Shown here piece after piece: positions 21,678-38,700 of a stretch of 64,000 nt of DNA (the first letter of the stretch is position 1; each line of letters starts with the position of its first letter). A program made the translations under genes and the position numbers. This stretch comes from Tetragonia tetragonoides (lineage: Eukaryota > Streptophyta > Magnoliopsida > Caryophyllales > Aizoaceae), in contig CM076143.1 of the NCBI GenBank assembly GCA_038025085.1, positions 38,857,001-38,921,000 on the forward strand, in the 5' to 3' direction. The notes below the pieces were generated by a model that was not told the origin of the DNA, did not search any database, and saw only the letters and a program-made list of their open reading frames with translations.

Positions 21678-22842
21678 GCTCGAGATTAATTGTGACTTTC
21701 TTGAATTTTTGTATTTCTTTTTTTCTTTTTTGTAAAAAATTGTATTGTGTATCTGTGTGTCAATTTGTACGAATTGCAGATTTAAAGTACTATTGTTATT
21801 CTCTTATATCGTCATGGTTGATTAGTACACGTGTGTCTGGATTTAGTTATCATCATGTTGACTTTTAAGTCTTATTCTTAGTAATCGACGGTGGATACCC
21901 TTGGTTGTAAAAAAAAATGGAAGAAATAGTTTTTATTTTCATTTATTATTTAATTTATTTATTTTTTTGATAATTTGACTCATGGTTAATTAGTACACTT
22001 CAGTTCTGTCCGAATATTTTTTTTATTTATTTTCTTGTAGTTGTTTTCTGTTCTTGAGATATAAGTTGGAAAATTTTTTATTAGGGTTATAAAATGAGAA
22101 TTTTAGAGGTTGTTGGTTTGATTTTGAGTTAAACCCTAAGGATGAAAATGAGAAAATCAGATTGAGTTTGATTGATAGTTTATTTTTTAATAGATGATTA
22201 TTCTTATTAAATTATGTACTTGTGCTAGTAAAGTGGTAAAGTAGTGAACGGGAATGAAAGAAGAAGGATTAGACTTTCAAGGCAAAGAACTAAAGATATC
22301 TTTAATAAGCAATTCATTACCAATTCATTGTTAGTAATGAATTACTTAATAGGATAATAAGATTCACTCAGGAATTCTAAGAATTCGAGAGGAAAAGGAA
22401 CTAAGAGCAGAGCAATTGAGAAAAGAATAATTGTTGAGCTACCTAACCAATGGAGAGTTCTGACATAGAGAGAATTTTAGGGAGAGAGAGTAATTGTATA
22501 GATATTGAATGATTAGCTCACTTACATCCAGGTGCTATATATAGGGAAATCTAGTAATTACCAAATAAGGGAATTGTTCAGTGTATTGGCCTAATGAGAG
22601 CGGTTACTGACAGTCCACAAAAGGACAAACTACTCTAACAACTTTTCTAGCTGACTCAACCTACTCACGTGATAACCCGTGGGATTATTCAGCTAAATTA
22701 CTTTATCAAATTTCCCTGTAAGAACCATTGTCTTTCCGGCGCTTTAATCAAATTTATCTTTTAGCTGGAATTAATGATTCTTAAATAATACGTCAATATA
22801 CAATTTAAATTAATTATGGGGAATAACAATTTGCAAATAATG
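21678..22842. other. AT-rich intergenic DNA, nothing recognised
   Basis: Long T-rich and A-rich runs, a self-complementary stretch around GCAATTCATTACCAATTCATTG...GTAATGAATT (22300-22345), no coding frame of note. Confidence 0.55.
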
Positions 22843-23990
22843 AAGCCGCCACCAATTTTTAAGGAAGCAATTGGAAACCATCAAAAAGTGCACCCAATTC
22901 CTATTGGGAATTGACTCATATCCATGGGGCTAAATATTGAGTTCGGGGGTGTAGGTACGAAATAAACAAAACGAATCTCATCTAAATCGCCCGAATAAAC
23001 GGCCTCTACTAAGCCTATCCATGTCAAATATTTATCTATGCTATACGGTTCCACATAAATTCGGTCGTCCAAGATCCTATCTTTACTAGGCGGGTTAAAG
23101 ATAACCAAATTACCTATGTTATCACTTTGCACAGTTTATATCCAATTCACATGCATATTATTATCAAGCATAAACAAGAAATAAGAGCAATAATTTAACG
23201 CTCCAACCTACCGTACTTTGCTAAACGCGCCAAGTATTGCATATGCACATCAATAAATTTGTTAGTAATTTCAAAGGAAGAACAATGCAAAAATATCAAC
23301 TTTATGCTAAAATAAACCTATGAGGTTGCTAGATGCATGCACAAACTATGAAAAAGATGCAAACTTGCATAAACTAATAAAAAGATGCTAACTTTAAATT
23401 AAGACAATCATGCATAATTATTTACAGAGACCCAAGCATGCAAATTTATTCAACCATCATCAAAAGTTAAATAAAACATGATTATAAACAATAAATAAGA
23501 GATTTAATAAAGAATTTAGGCCCTCAGGATGGTTAACCTGGACGTTCTATTCGAACGGGACTAGTAGAATTGGAATTGCTCTTCAATCTTGGGTGCTAGG
23601 TTGGATGCAATGGCTTGCTTGAGTCTTCAAAATCTGACTTCTCTATGATTTGGGGGAATTTGTGCTCTCAACACTCTCAAAATTATGAACTGACCAACCT
23701 CTCTCAAAAGAGGGTGAAAGGGAGTATTTATAGAGTTAGGGCACGGAATTAGGGGCTTAGGGTAAGAAACCCGGCGCCAAAACTCGGCCCAGCCAAAAAA
23801 CAGGCCCAGCGGCCACACGGAAGGCAGCTGGAAACATTATAACAAGGGTTATCCAAATACTGAGGTTTCAAGGAATTTGGTCTAGATTTCCGAGCAATGT
23901 CCTTTTCTACTTACGTTCATGTTAATCCATTACCATCATCATCGGGCGTTGCGGTGCCAGTGGATGAGAACCGATTAGGGTGTCTAAACA
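22843..23990 (-). repeat. Tat-type LTR remnant (probable solo LTR)
   Basis: The left end GAAGCCGCCACCAATTTTTA is the complement of a TGGCGGCTTC-type primer site plus LTR end, comparable with 7651-7661. A minus-strand TATA box (TATAAATA, complement of 23725-23732) with CCCAGCGGCC-type GC-rich DNA upstream of it (around 23790-23820) mirrors the LTR at 7661-8907. The right end near GGTGTCTAAACA is uncertain. No gag or pol is attached. Confidence 0.5.
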
Positions 23991-24121
23991 AGCTTGTGAA
24001 AGCGAATGTCAAAGTATTTGCTAAAAAATGCCTGCAGTGTTTTTTTTTTTAAATGCTTTATGTTAGAAAGAAGAAAGAGTAGACTCCTGACCGCCTGTGG
24101 TCAGGGTTACCTGCTTTATGG

Positions 24122-24319
24122 GTGCCAACGCGATGCTAATTTTAATAGCCTCGACGTTAAAGAGCGTTGCGTAGCTCTGCTTTGCAAGTGCCAACGTGAC
24201 GCTAATTTTAATAGCCTTAACATCGAAGAGCGTTGCGTAGCTCTGCTTTGCGGGTGCCAACGTGACGCTAAATTTAATAGCCTCAACATCGAAGAGCGTT
24301 GCATAGCCCTGTTTTAGTA
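24122..24319. repeat. 66-bp tandem repeat, three copies
   Basis: GTGCCAACG begins at 24122, 24188 and 24254, exactly 66 bp apart; each unit includes GAGCGTTGCGTAGCTCTGCT or a variant. Because the unit is a multiple of three and lacks stops, frames stay open on both strands. That is a by-product of the repetition. Confidence 0.85.
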
Positions 24320-24499
24320 ATGCCTGTGTCTTAGAAAATTGTGTATGCAAAAATAGAATAAAGTGTCTGTGCCTGCGAAAATTAGATTGAATGCCTGTGC
24401 CTGCAAAATAAATAATACCGGGCCCCCAGGGTAGGAAACCAAGTTGTGGGGGCAAAAGAGTCATTTTGGATGACATGCCCGTATCTCCCGGACTTCTAA

Positions 24500-27126
24500 T
24501 GTAACGACCCGGAAATTGACCCTGCTTACTTAGCCATCTAATACGTCATTAGCAGCGGAATTAGCAGAATTAACTCCAGGGGCGTCACCGCCGTGCTCAC
24601 CCGAAGGCAAAAACAAGGCTAAAAATAAAAATAAAACAACTCAGTGGAAGCCCAATATACTATGTGGTCTATTTACAACTTGACAAACTTTACAACTGGA
24701 CCAATTAAACTCTTTGTGAACGTCTCTCACAACAGAAGTAACCAATTAATCTCAGTCTGCAACAATCTGCAAAAATGTGAGATTATAAAATATCAGCAAA
24801 AAGCTGGTAACCCGCACGACTATACAAAAAGGAGAATGCTCACATAACATTTTAATTATAGGATAAGACTAGTTTATCTTTATTACCTAATATGTTTTAA
24901 AACATTATAATCATATATGAATATATAATAAATATGAGTATTCGTTAAACAAACCTTCAATCACCGGATGACGATCCGATTCACATAACAGACTCAGCCG
25001 GATATCCGACTAAGTCATACCAATCATCAACCATTGCATACACGATATTTAGTACCAACATTTAAGACAAATAATATTAATAACAATATCATTAATATCA
25101 TTTAAAGGGATTGTCTTTCCCATTTATTCTAAAATCATAACTCGATATTTCACAATACGTAGAACACAACTAAACGTACATAGAGACTTTAGATTGATCA
25201 GAAAATGACCTTTGAGGTCTCTATCAAATATAAAGATTTTCTTTAGAGATCAACATACCATAATCAACAATAACTCGACAATATGGTACTAATTAAGGGT
25301 TAACCAATTTTTTAGTTAGCTGGTATGGAAGAGCATGCATGTTTAAGGTTTCAATATTCCATAAACCAAATCTTATCTCATAATCATGGATATTTTGCCC
25401 TTAAATAACCATCTCATTTCATATCAACGGCTCTATGGCCAGGCACGATAACCTATCATATCATCGGGCTCTATGGCCAGGCATTATAGCCTTTCATTAT
25501 AGTTTGCACACTCCTCAAACATGCTCTTCAATATTCCAAGGGCGCTAATCTTGGAAGCATATCATAAATTATCTTTTATTAGTGATCAAACATGTTAATA
25601 TTTTATCTTTCACTTAAATTGGGATCAAGTGATAACTTGATATACCCCAATTTAAGTTATTCGTTACTCTATGTCATTCGATCCTGAGTATAATCAAACC
25701 TTGACATAATTCGATCATCATCATCATTATCGTATTCAAATCATCTCATCTCATTTCACAATCATATACAAGCTTCTCGTATAATGAGTCCAACAAACAT
25801 TCAACCCGTAAACATAATCGTCCAAAGCATCTCATCATTATACAAATGTTCATTCATTCAACCAAGGGTAAAGTCATTAAAGTACTTCACATAATTACCA
25901 GGAAATACATTCAAGTACGTACTAATCACGTACTCAATCACCAAGATACTAATTCAAGATCCAATTTACATTTCATACACTAGCACTCATTCGAACTTAC
26001 AGCTTTAACCATGATAAAAATTACTCATGTATTGTACACCACACCATCATAGTCATAGATCAAGTCATGACATCCGTATAATTTTAATAACCATTACTTC
26101 TATTAAATCACCATTTAACAAGACATTTCTCTAATTTCACAATAATCCTCTTTCAATCAACAAGTCCCCTAAACAAATTTCATGACAATCACCTAACAAG
26201 TAGTCATTTTAACCAATCAATACATCATAATAAAATCCATCATGAACCATTCGACAATCCAATTTAATCTTTTATAATAACAACTTATAGAAAATATAAT
26301 TAATTCAATTAATAAGCATGTTCCTCGTATTCTATACTCCTTGTATAGCTTATTTTATTAAGGCAAATAATGAAACTAATCTCTAACATATTACTACCTT
26401 TTTATTGTGCTTATATAAACATATGAATGCATTTAGAAAATACTTTTGTGGGGTTTAAAAGTGATAAATATAGATTTATATTAAGTGCTTACTCTCCTTA
26501 CTAAGTCTAAAGTAGTTATAGCCTAAGTTGTTCAAGAATTATAAGTAAAACAATACCAATCTTTTAAAAGTAATTTGTTAAACATGTGTTAACGAAGGCT
26601 TTTGGGCTCAAGATTGTACTAGTGAAATGAAATTGGTTTACTAGCATCTTTACATATCTAGGTAGAGGGTACTGCAAGGTTTATGTAGCATTTTACAGAA
26701 TGTAATTCCGATAACCGAGGTGGTCTCAATCGTTCGCCGAAGTACCCACGACGGTCATCTTTTGCTGTTTGGTTTTTGGCCGAGTTTATGGCCGAAAGAA
26801 ATAATGTTTTTGCTGCTGGTTTACAAAGCTTAATCCGCTACCATGGGTGGTTTGATCATCATCTTTTTGGGCTGTAGGAAAGCCGTGAAAGGCAAGGGAA
26901 ACACAGTTTGGTTTGTGATAAAGGAGGGAGTAATTTATACAATCTTATCCTTCCACAATACTAGCTAGCTACTACTAAAATAAAAGATGATAATAGTTCA
27001 ATGATCTTTTATAGCTTGGATCTTTTTAGAGGAGTGAAAGGAAAAGAAATAAAAGGATAGACGATTTACTTTGCTTAGTTCCACTTAGAGTATACTTACT
27101 ATTTTTCATATAACCCATATAGATCA

Positions 27127-27175
<49 letters not shown>

Positions 27176-28688
27176 TAGTATAGAAACATAGATAGATAAA
27201 TAATAAAGACCCAAATTATATTTTAGCTTATATACGCATAGTCACTTGTCAACATCTAGTAATCTTATTCAATACTTACAAATACACATAACTAAACTAA
27301 AGATTCGAACTCAAGTATCTAGCTAGTATAATTATTTAAGCTACCAAAATCAAACACACAAAAATGTATCAAATCTATATCTACAATCTGTCGAATACAC
27401 ATACTAGTATATAAGTATTAGTTTTATCTTAATCAAGTTCTAGTATAAAATCACATATACACCTATTCATATACTAGTATTTGTAATCATCATAGTTATA
27501 TAAACAGAGTCAAGAACAAATATACACACATATACACAACTAACACTCTAGCTCTAAGTATAGTAATGAAGGTTACCTCACTGATCCGTATATTTACGCC
27601 ATTTGAATCCTTCAACTCCATTCACAACTCATAGAGACAGAATTGAAATCAAACAAATTCAAATCAGAATTTATAATTTTAGAAACCCAAAAATAGAACA
27701 TCTAAATCAAATTAATATCAAAACCAATATGGCTTTAAGGGCTTAGTACAAACCAGAAAAAGAAGTGAAGATGGTGATAATATGGCTCACGGTGGCCATC
27801 GGAGGAGGCGAGGAGCGGCTGGTGGTCGGCCATGGCCTCGTGACGACGGCGGCAAAAATTCAGAATTGAGGTGGGTGAAAGAGGATACAATATATTAGCA
27901 AAAATAAACTCAAAACCCATAAAATCGAAATTGAAATTGGGATTAAAGAAAGTACCCAATTGATTAAACACAAAGGAGAACAAGAACAATGGTGTTGAAG
28001 CTTTAGGTTGCCGGAATCCATGGACGGAAATGGCTTTGATGGTTTCACACAACCCAAATAACAAGAGGAGAGAGAAAATCCCAAATGTGAAGAATGGACA
28101 GAAAGTTCTCCCATTTGAGCTCACTAACTTATAATTAGCAATAAGCTTTTACAAACTATTGAGGAATTTGAGAGTGGAATGAAGTATGAAAGTATTGGTG
28201 AAGAATGGTGATGGTCGAAACTTTTGATGGAAGGAATGAGAATGGAAGTGATGCTGGATGTCTGATGAAGGAGCAGTACTATTATAAGGGGAATTAGGGA
28301 GAGAGAGAGAAGAATAAAATATTGAGTAATTTTCTTTTAGGGACTAAAATATTAGAGAGAGAGAGAGAGAGAGAGAATAGTTTTGATAGTGGTTTAGGGG
28401 AGTTAGAGTAGAAAATCGGGAGCAAAATTTGATGGTTTTTAGTTTAGGGAATAAAATAAGGTAGTGAGAGAGGATGAGTTTTAGGGGTTTTTGGTGGACA
28501 AGTATCACATATGAAAGGGTTGTGAAAATTGTCTTTTCTCTCTTTTTTTCTTTTTTTTTTAATAAAATCCGAAAATTAATAAAATAATAAATAAATAAAT
28601 TACTTAATTATCTTCTAATAAATCATTATTAGTTTAATAAATCACTATATTATTCTCTAAGCATATTTAAAAAATTTGGATTATTACA
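24500..28688 (-). repeat. 3' LTR of the LARD-like element (4189 bp)
   Basis: Aligns with 29589-33796 throughout. It contains a TA microsatellite of about 45 bp (27130-27174) and AG-rich runs near 28305-28375. Short frames inside are discussed under rejected items. Confidence 0.85.
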
Positions 28689-29588
28689 ATCTACCCCCCT
28701 TAAAAGAAGTTTCGTCCCGAAACTTAAAATAAAACAGTTTAGTAAATTTAAATTAAACATGAACATGCAAAAATCATTTCAAATTAAATAATTTGATAAA
28801 TCAAATCAGCTTATCAATATAGGACCGGTACACAACTTGTCGGTCATATGAGCCCACTAATCAAATCAGATAAGCATAGAAGCTCATTAAGCACGTATGC
28901 AGATAAATCTTATAAGGACACATAAAGCACATAACAAGTAACACCCATCAAAGAACTAATAAACTCTCGACGACTTATTTTATTTTATTCGACCTAAGTC
29001 TTTCTTAATCCATTTTACCCTAGTACTTACGCCAACATATAAAGATGATGACGTTCAACCCAAAACTAAACCCGCTTCGATACCTTTCTGTATCTGAGCT
29101 AACTCTAAAACACCGTAAATCGGGGAACAACGCGAGCATATGCAGATGCAAGCATTAAGCGGAAAAACTAACCCGCTATTCTGTATCAGAGCTATCTCAA
29201 CAATGCGAGATATAAAAATACTCGCGTTAAACCTAATTAAGACTGCTCTGATACCATTCTGGTATCAGAGTAAACTCTAAACTCTAAACACAAAACACAG
29301 CTCTGATACCATTCTGTAACGACTCGGAAATTGACCCTGCTTACTTAGCCATCTAATACGTCATTAGCAGCGGAATTAGCAGAATTAACTCCCGGGGCGT
29401 CACCGCCGTGCTAACCCGGATGCAAGCATTAAGCGGAAAAACTAACCCGCTATTCTGTATCAGAGCTATCTCAACAATGCGAGATATAAAAATACACGCG
29501 TTAAACCTAATTAAGACTGCTCTGATACCATTCTGGTATCAGAGTAAACTCTAAACTCTAAACACAAAACACAGCTCTGATACCATTC
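28689..29588 (-). other. Non-coding core of the LARD-like element
   Basis: About 900 bp between the LTRs with the purine tract at its left edge (complement of CTACCCCCCTT) and the tRNA-iMet primer site at its right. No coding frame is conserved. The right third belongs to a 274-bp duplication. Confidence 0.75.
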
Positions 29589-33796
<4,208 letters not shown>

Positions 33797-34237
33797 TCCA
33801 ACGGTCGAGAAATGCAATCCCGCGCAGAATTTTAACTTGCGGGCCCGCCCCGTGAGAGGCGGAAGAGAAAAGGGGTTCAGCGGCCATGCGCAGGGCCGCT
33901 GAGCGCTGGGCGGCCTTATCGGGCCCGCTCAGCTGCTCAGTTGCCTGTGCGGAGGTACTGAGGAAAACCGCCCTGCCTAGGTCATTCTTCCCCAAATTTT
34001 CGAGACTCTCTCTCTCTACCTCCATTGTTGCCCAAACTTCATTTCTTGCTCAAATTTTCTCCTTTTTGCTTGGATTTTCTTGCTTTTGCATAATCTTTGC
34101 ATAATTTGAAGTTTATTTGTGATTTCTCACAAATTTGGGGTGAATTTGAGAGTGGATTTTTGAAATCCTTGGAGAGAGAAAATCCCAACTTCTCCATTTT
34201 TGCTTGTTGTTCTTGCTTGCTTTGCTCATCCTTCTTC
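33797..34237 (+). promoter_or_regulatory. GC-rich upstream region of the second mobile-domain gene
   Basis: Contains a GC-rich block CAGGGCCGCTGAGCGCTGGG (33891-33910) that resembles the module at 54-73 and 8509-8528. It is followed by a CT run (34005-34017) and a T-rich leader up to the ATG at 34238. No convincing TATA box. The LARD-like element abuts it on the left, so the gene's distal promoter may have been separated. Confidence 0.4.
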
Positions 34238-34882
34238 ATGGCTCCAAAATTGGCAAGGAAGAGGAGTAAGAGGACCGAAGTGCGAGAGGAGGTCGAGGAA
34301 ATCGACATTTTTACCAAGGCTTTTCCTTCTCATGTGAAGCCTTCAAAGAGGAAGCCTAATGTGGCTTTCCCTCAAGATCGATACACCCGATCGGATAGGA
34401 TGCCCGACATTGTTTGGGATCGATCGTAGTTGCTTTTCCGACCGGCGACTCATTTGAGCTCTCGGGCTTCCAAGTTCGTGGTAAGCCTTTCACTTTGAAT
34501 TCATAGTTTTACGCATTGAATTTTGAATTTATATGCTTTGCCTTGAATAGAATTTGTGTAGAGATTGTATGCAATTGTCAAGCTTGTAGCACATGTGATC
34601 TTGCCCGGCTTGAACGAACTTAGAAACATGCCTAGGATTGAACATTTGATTGAAATGTGAACCTAAGAGGTTGCAAATTTGATCATAGGAACCCGATGGC
34701 AATTTGAAGGCCCATGGCAATTATGGCTCTTCAGTGAGACTTTACAAAATCTTGCCCAAAGAGGTGCAGGATGCGGTTTTAAATGCGGGGTTTGGGCCCC
34801 TTTTGAAAGCGGCGGACTCAGTTGAGCGAGTCAAGAGGTGTATTGTCCGTTTGTCCTTGGAGCGTTTTTAGGACACTACCAA
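34238..34882 (+). pseudogene. Plant-mobile-domain-like gene, truncated by a retrotransposon
   Basis: Exon 1 (34238-34480) begins MAPKLARKRSKRTEVREE, a basic then acidic N-terminus, carries an in-frame TAG at 34427-34429 and ends at a donor GTAAGC. A possible acceptor (TTTGAAG) opens exon 2 at 34710 (YGSSVRLYKILPKEVQDAV, then GFGPLLKAADSVERVK). Near the end, LERF-stop-DTTN matches the W-W-D-T-T-N hallmark of plant mobile domains with a Trp codon changed to TAG. Exactly there (34883) an LTR element begins, so the rest of the domain is lost from this position. The family is common in plant genomes as host genes and as transposon cargo. Splicing is inferred. Confidence 0.55.
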
Positions 34883-35794
34883 TGTAACACCCCCGAATTC
34901 GCAATGATTTTCCGGGAACTATCATGCGCACCTGTCATGCGCCTCGGGCTCGGGTGCGGCCTCGTCACGCTTATCGTGCGTAGGCTCACTATCGGAGATG
35001 TCTACGTATTCCACCTCATTCTCGGGTGCAATGATTATCGCTCGTGGTTTTCTACCTCTATTCGACTTCATCGCGGTCAAACGAGTAATTGCCATCTACA
35101 AAAGGGCAATCAAACAATAAGAACATTCAAATCACAGTTAAGGTGATTTCAAGTAATTCCTAACTTCTAGGACTACTACGCTCAACGACTTTAATTATAT
35201 TTTATTTTCCCCAAAAATGAAACTAATCTTTATTAATTAATTTATTAAACCTATGCAACCTTTTAAACCTAGGGCTCTGATACCATTTGTAACACCCTCG
35301 AATTCGCAACGATTTCCCGGGAACTATCGACGTTATTATCCATGACTCGACACCACTTAACTGTCCCAAACCCGAGGGTTAGTTAATGCAACATTTATCG
35401 CTAAGGAATAAATGCTAAGCAGAAAGGAAAACTAGGTATCAAAGGAAGCATCTAAACAAACTAAACATTAATATCAGAGTTGTCTATCAAGTGATCTTAA
35501 GTCCATTAAAGTCTTATTACAACTTTGTCTTCAAGGGCACAAACCAAAAATCTCAATAATCCAAAGTAACCAATAAATCAATAGTTCTAAAGAAACAGCC
35601 CACATTGAACCTTAAAGCTATCCGGTCTCACTCAGCTACACCTGCACTTTGGTTTCCGTGACGGAAATAAGGTACAGAAGAAACGAGAAGAAACAAAAGA
35701 AAACAAAAATCAGATAAACTGAATAAACGTCATCCATACTCAGTAAAACACTTTCGCAAACCTTACCTGGGTTTTAGAAGAATCATTGAAATTC
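34883..35794 (-). repeat. Composite LTR-leader-LTR at the 3' side of the chromovirus
   Basis: 34930-35287 matches about 41500-41868 (same primer site, same start of the upstream ORF), and 35288-35794 matches 41869-42377. In the transcribed direction the pol gene therefore runs into an LTR 3' part, a primer site, a leader, and a second LTR tip. Confidence 0.75.
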
Positions 35795-38700
35795 TTGGTA
35801 GGAGATACTCGCAAAAGTACCTTGCTTCCCACCTCAAATTCTTCAAGTCTACGACCTCTATCTGCATATGATTTCTGGCGATCTTGTGCACTTCGCATCT
35901 TCGTCTGAATCACCTTCACAATGTCGACAGTCTACTGGATCATATCAGGACCCAAAATTGCAGTCTCGCTAATGTCGTTCCAACATACAGGCGATTACAC
36001 TTCCTACCATACAAGATTTCATATGGCGCTCGATCAATGCTTGAATGATAGCTATTGTTGTAAGAAAATTCGATCAACGGAATGTGTTTATCCCACGAAC
36101 CTTGGTATAGGGCACACGCTCGAAGCATATCCTCTAGAGTCTGGATTGTCCTTTCCGTCTGGCCATCTGTTGCATGATGAAAAGCGGTACTAAACTTCAA
36201 TTTGCTTCCGAAAGCTTCTTGTAATTTCTGCCAAAAGTTAGAAAGAAATCTCGAGTCTCTATCAGAAACAATATCTTTAGGTACACCATGAAGTCTCATG
36301 ACCTCCTTGACATATGCGTCAGCCAGTTTCTCCATTTCCCACGTGTCGTGCATAGGGATGAATCGTGCGGCCTTCGTCAAACGATCTACAACCACCCAAA
36401 TGGCGTTGTTCTTCTTTTGTGTCAAAGGTAAACCCATGACAAAATCCATAGAAATCGAATTCCATTTCCAAGTCGGAACTTCCAGTGATTGTACCATTAC
36501 ACCCGGTCTCTTATGCTCGATCTTGACTTTCTGACATGTCAAACACTTCGCTACGAACTCAGCTACATCTTGTTTCATGCCTTTCCACCAGAACACTTGG
36601 CGAAGATCTTTGTAAAGCTTATCTCCACCAGGATGTACAGAATACGGTGTATTATGAGCTTCACCCAGAATCTGACTTTTGATATTTGGGTCATTGGGTA
36701 CGCAAACACGTTCTCGAAATCTCATAATTCCATCTTGGCCCAAAGTGAAGTCCTCGGACCTACCCTCGTCTTTGTGGTTTAGAATCCGCTGAAGATCCTC
36801 ATCACCATTTTGTTTATCTTTGATCTCTTCAAGCAGTGTTGGTCGAACAGTCATATGTGCTAAGGTACATTGAACGTCACCTTGAAACACAATATCCACC
36901 TCGAGACTTTGCAAGTCACGTATGATCTCCTTAGGAAGCACTAAAGCAGTGTTTAACGAATGTCGAGTCTTCCTACTCAAAGCATCAGCGACTACGTTCG
37001 CTTTACCCTCATGGTACTGGATATCAATGTCGTACTCCGTCAGAAGTTCTAGCCATCTCCTTTGGCGCATGTTCAAGTCTTTCTGCGTAAAGATATACTT
37101 GAGACTCTTGTGATCAGTAAACATCTTGACTGCGGAACCATACAGGTAATGTCGCCAAATCTTCAATGCAAATACGACAGCAGCAAGTTCTAGATCGTGT
37201 GTAGGATAGTTGTCTTCATGCTTCTTGAGTTGTCGTGAGGCTTAAGCCACGACCTTTCCATGTTACATCAAAACACACCCTAAGTCATGCTTAGATGCGT
37301 CACTGTAGACCTCATATCCTTCCGTTCCGGACGACAATGTCAAAATAGGTGCACTTGTAAGACGTTTCTTCAACTCTTGAAAAACAGTCTCACACTTGTC
37401 GGACCATACAAACTTTGTTGTTTTCTTCATCAAATTCCTCATTGGCTGCGCAATCTTTGAGAAACCTTCTACAAATCGTCTATAATATCCAGCAAGTCCA
37501 AGAAAACTTCAAACTTCGGTCACGGTCGTTGGTCTTGGCCAACCTGTAACAGCTCGAATCTTCTCTGGACCTACGGCCACTCCATCCTTAGACACCACGT
37601 GTCCTAAGAAAGATACCGTGTCTAACCAAAACTCACACTTAGACAACTTGGCGTAAAGTTGATGTCTTCGCAGAATCTCCAAAACAGTACATAGGTGTTG
37701 CTCATGCTCCTCGGCGTTCTTCGAGTAAACCAGAATATCATCGATAAAGACTACAACAAACTGGTCTAGGTAAGGTTGGAACTTATGATTCATCAAGTCC
37801 AATAAACTTTGCAGATGCATTTGTCAACCCAAAAGGCATCACAGTGAACTCGTAGTGCCCATACCTCGTCCTAAACGCTGTCTTCGCAATATCAGGCTCA
37901 GAGATCCTCAACTGATGGTATCCTGATCGCAGGTTGATCTTTGAGAAAATTGACGCATCACGCAGTTGGTCAAACAGATCTTCAATTCGGGGAAGTGGGT
38001 ATCTATTCTTGATCGTGATCTTGTTCAATGCGCGGTAGTCAATGCATAGTCTCATACTACCATCCTTCTTCCATACAAACAAAACAGGAGCACCTCAAGG
38101 CGATACACTCGGACGTATGTATCCCTTTTGTAACAAATCCTCAAGTTGTGTTTTCAGTTCCTTCATCTCAACAGGTGTCATGCGATACGGTGCTTTTGAG
38201 ATTGGTGCAAAACCTGGAGCAAGCTCGATCGTAAAATCGATAATGCGTTGTGGAGGCATTCCGGGAATCTCTTCGGGAAACACGTCAACATACTCGGAAA
38301 CTACAGGAATAGGTTGAGAAGCTTCCGTCTCACGGCTCGTGTTCACCACATGACAAAGGTTAATCGCTTCAATCTCAGTCACACACTCTTTAACCTTCAT
38401 AGTAGCCATCACCTTCAGCTTAGGCTTGACCACTACTCCTCGGTAAGTGATCCTCTTACCTTTAGGTCCTCGCAAAGAAACGCGTTGTTCAAAGAACTCT
38501 AACTTAGCCCTATACTTGGCTAACCAATCCATTCCCAATATCACATCAAAGTCCTTCAAATCCATCTGAATCAAATCCGCGGGTAAATCGGAACCAGCTA
38601 TCCTAATCGGACACTTTTCATACAACGCTTTACACTTAGCGATCGATCCATCTGGCATCCTCATATCTGCACTATACACAGAACTAGGTTCTGATCCTAT

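Noticed and set aside
24006..24476. Overlapping open frames on both strands across the 66-bp repeats.
   Set aside because: The unit is a multiple of three without stops, so openness follows from repetition.
27735..28124. Minus-strand frame of about 129 codons inside the left LARD LTR, with a similar frame at 32841-33221 in the right LTR.
   Set aside because: Presence in both copies follows from LTR duplication; the two differ by substitutions and small indels and show no recognised domain.
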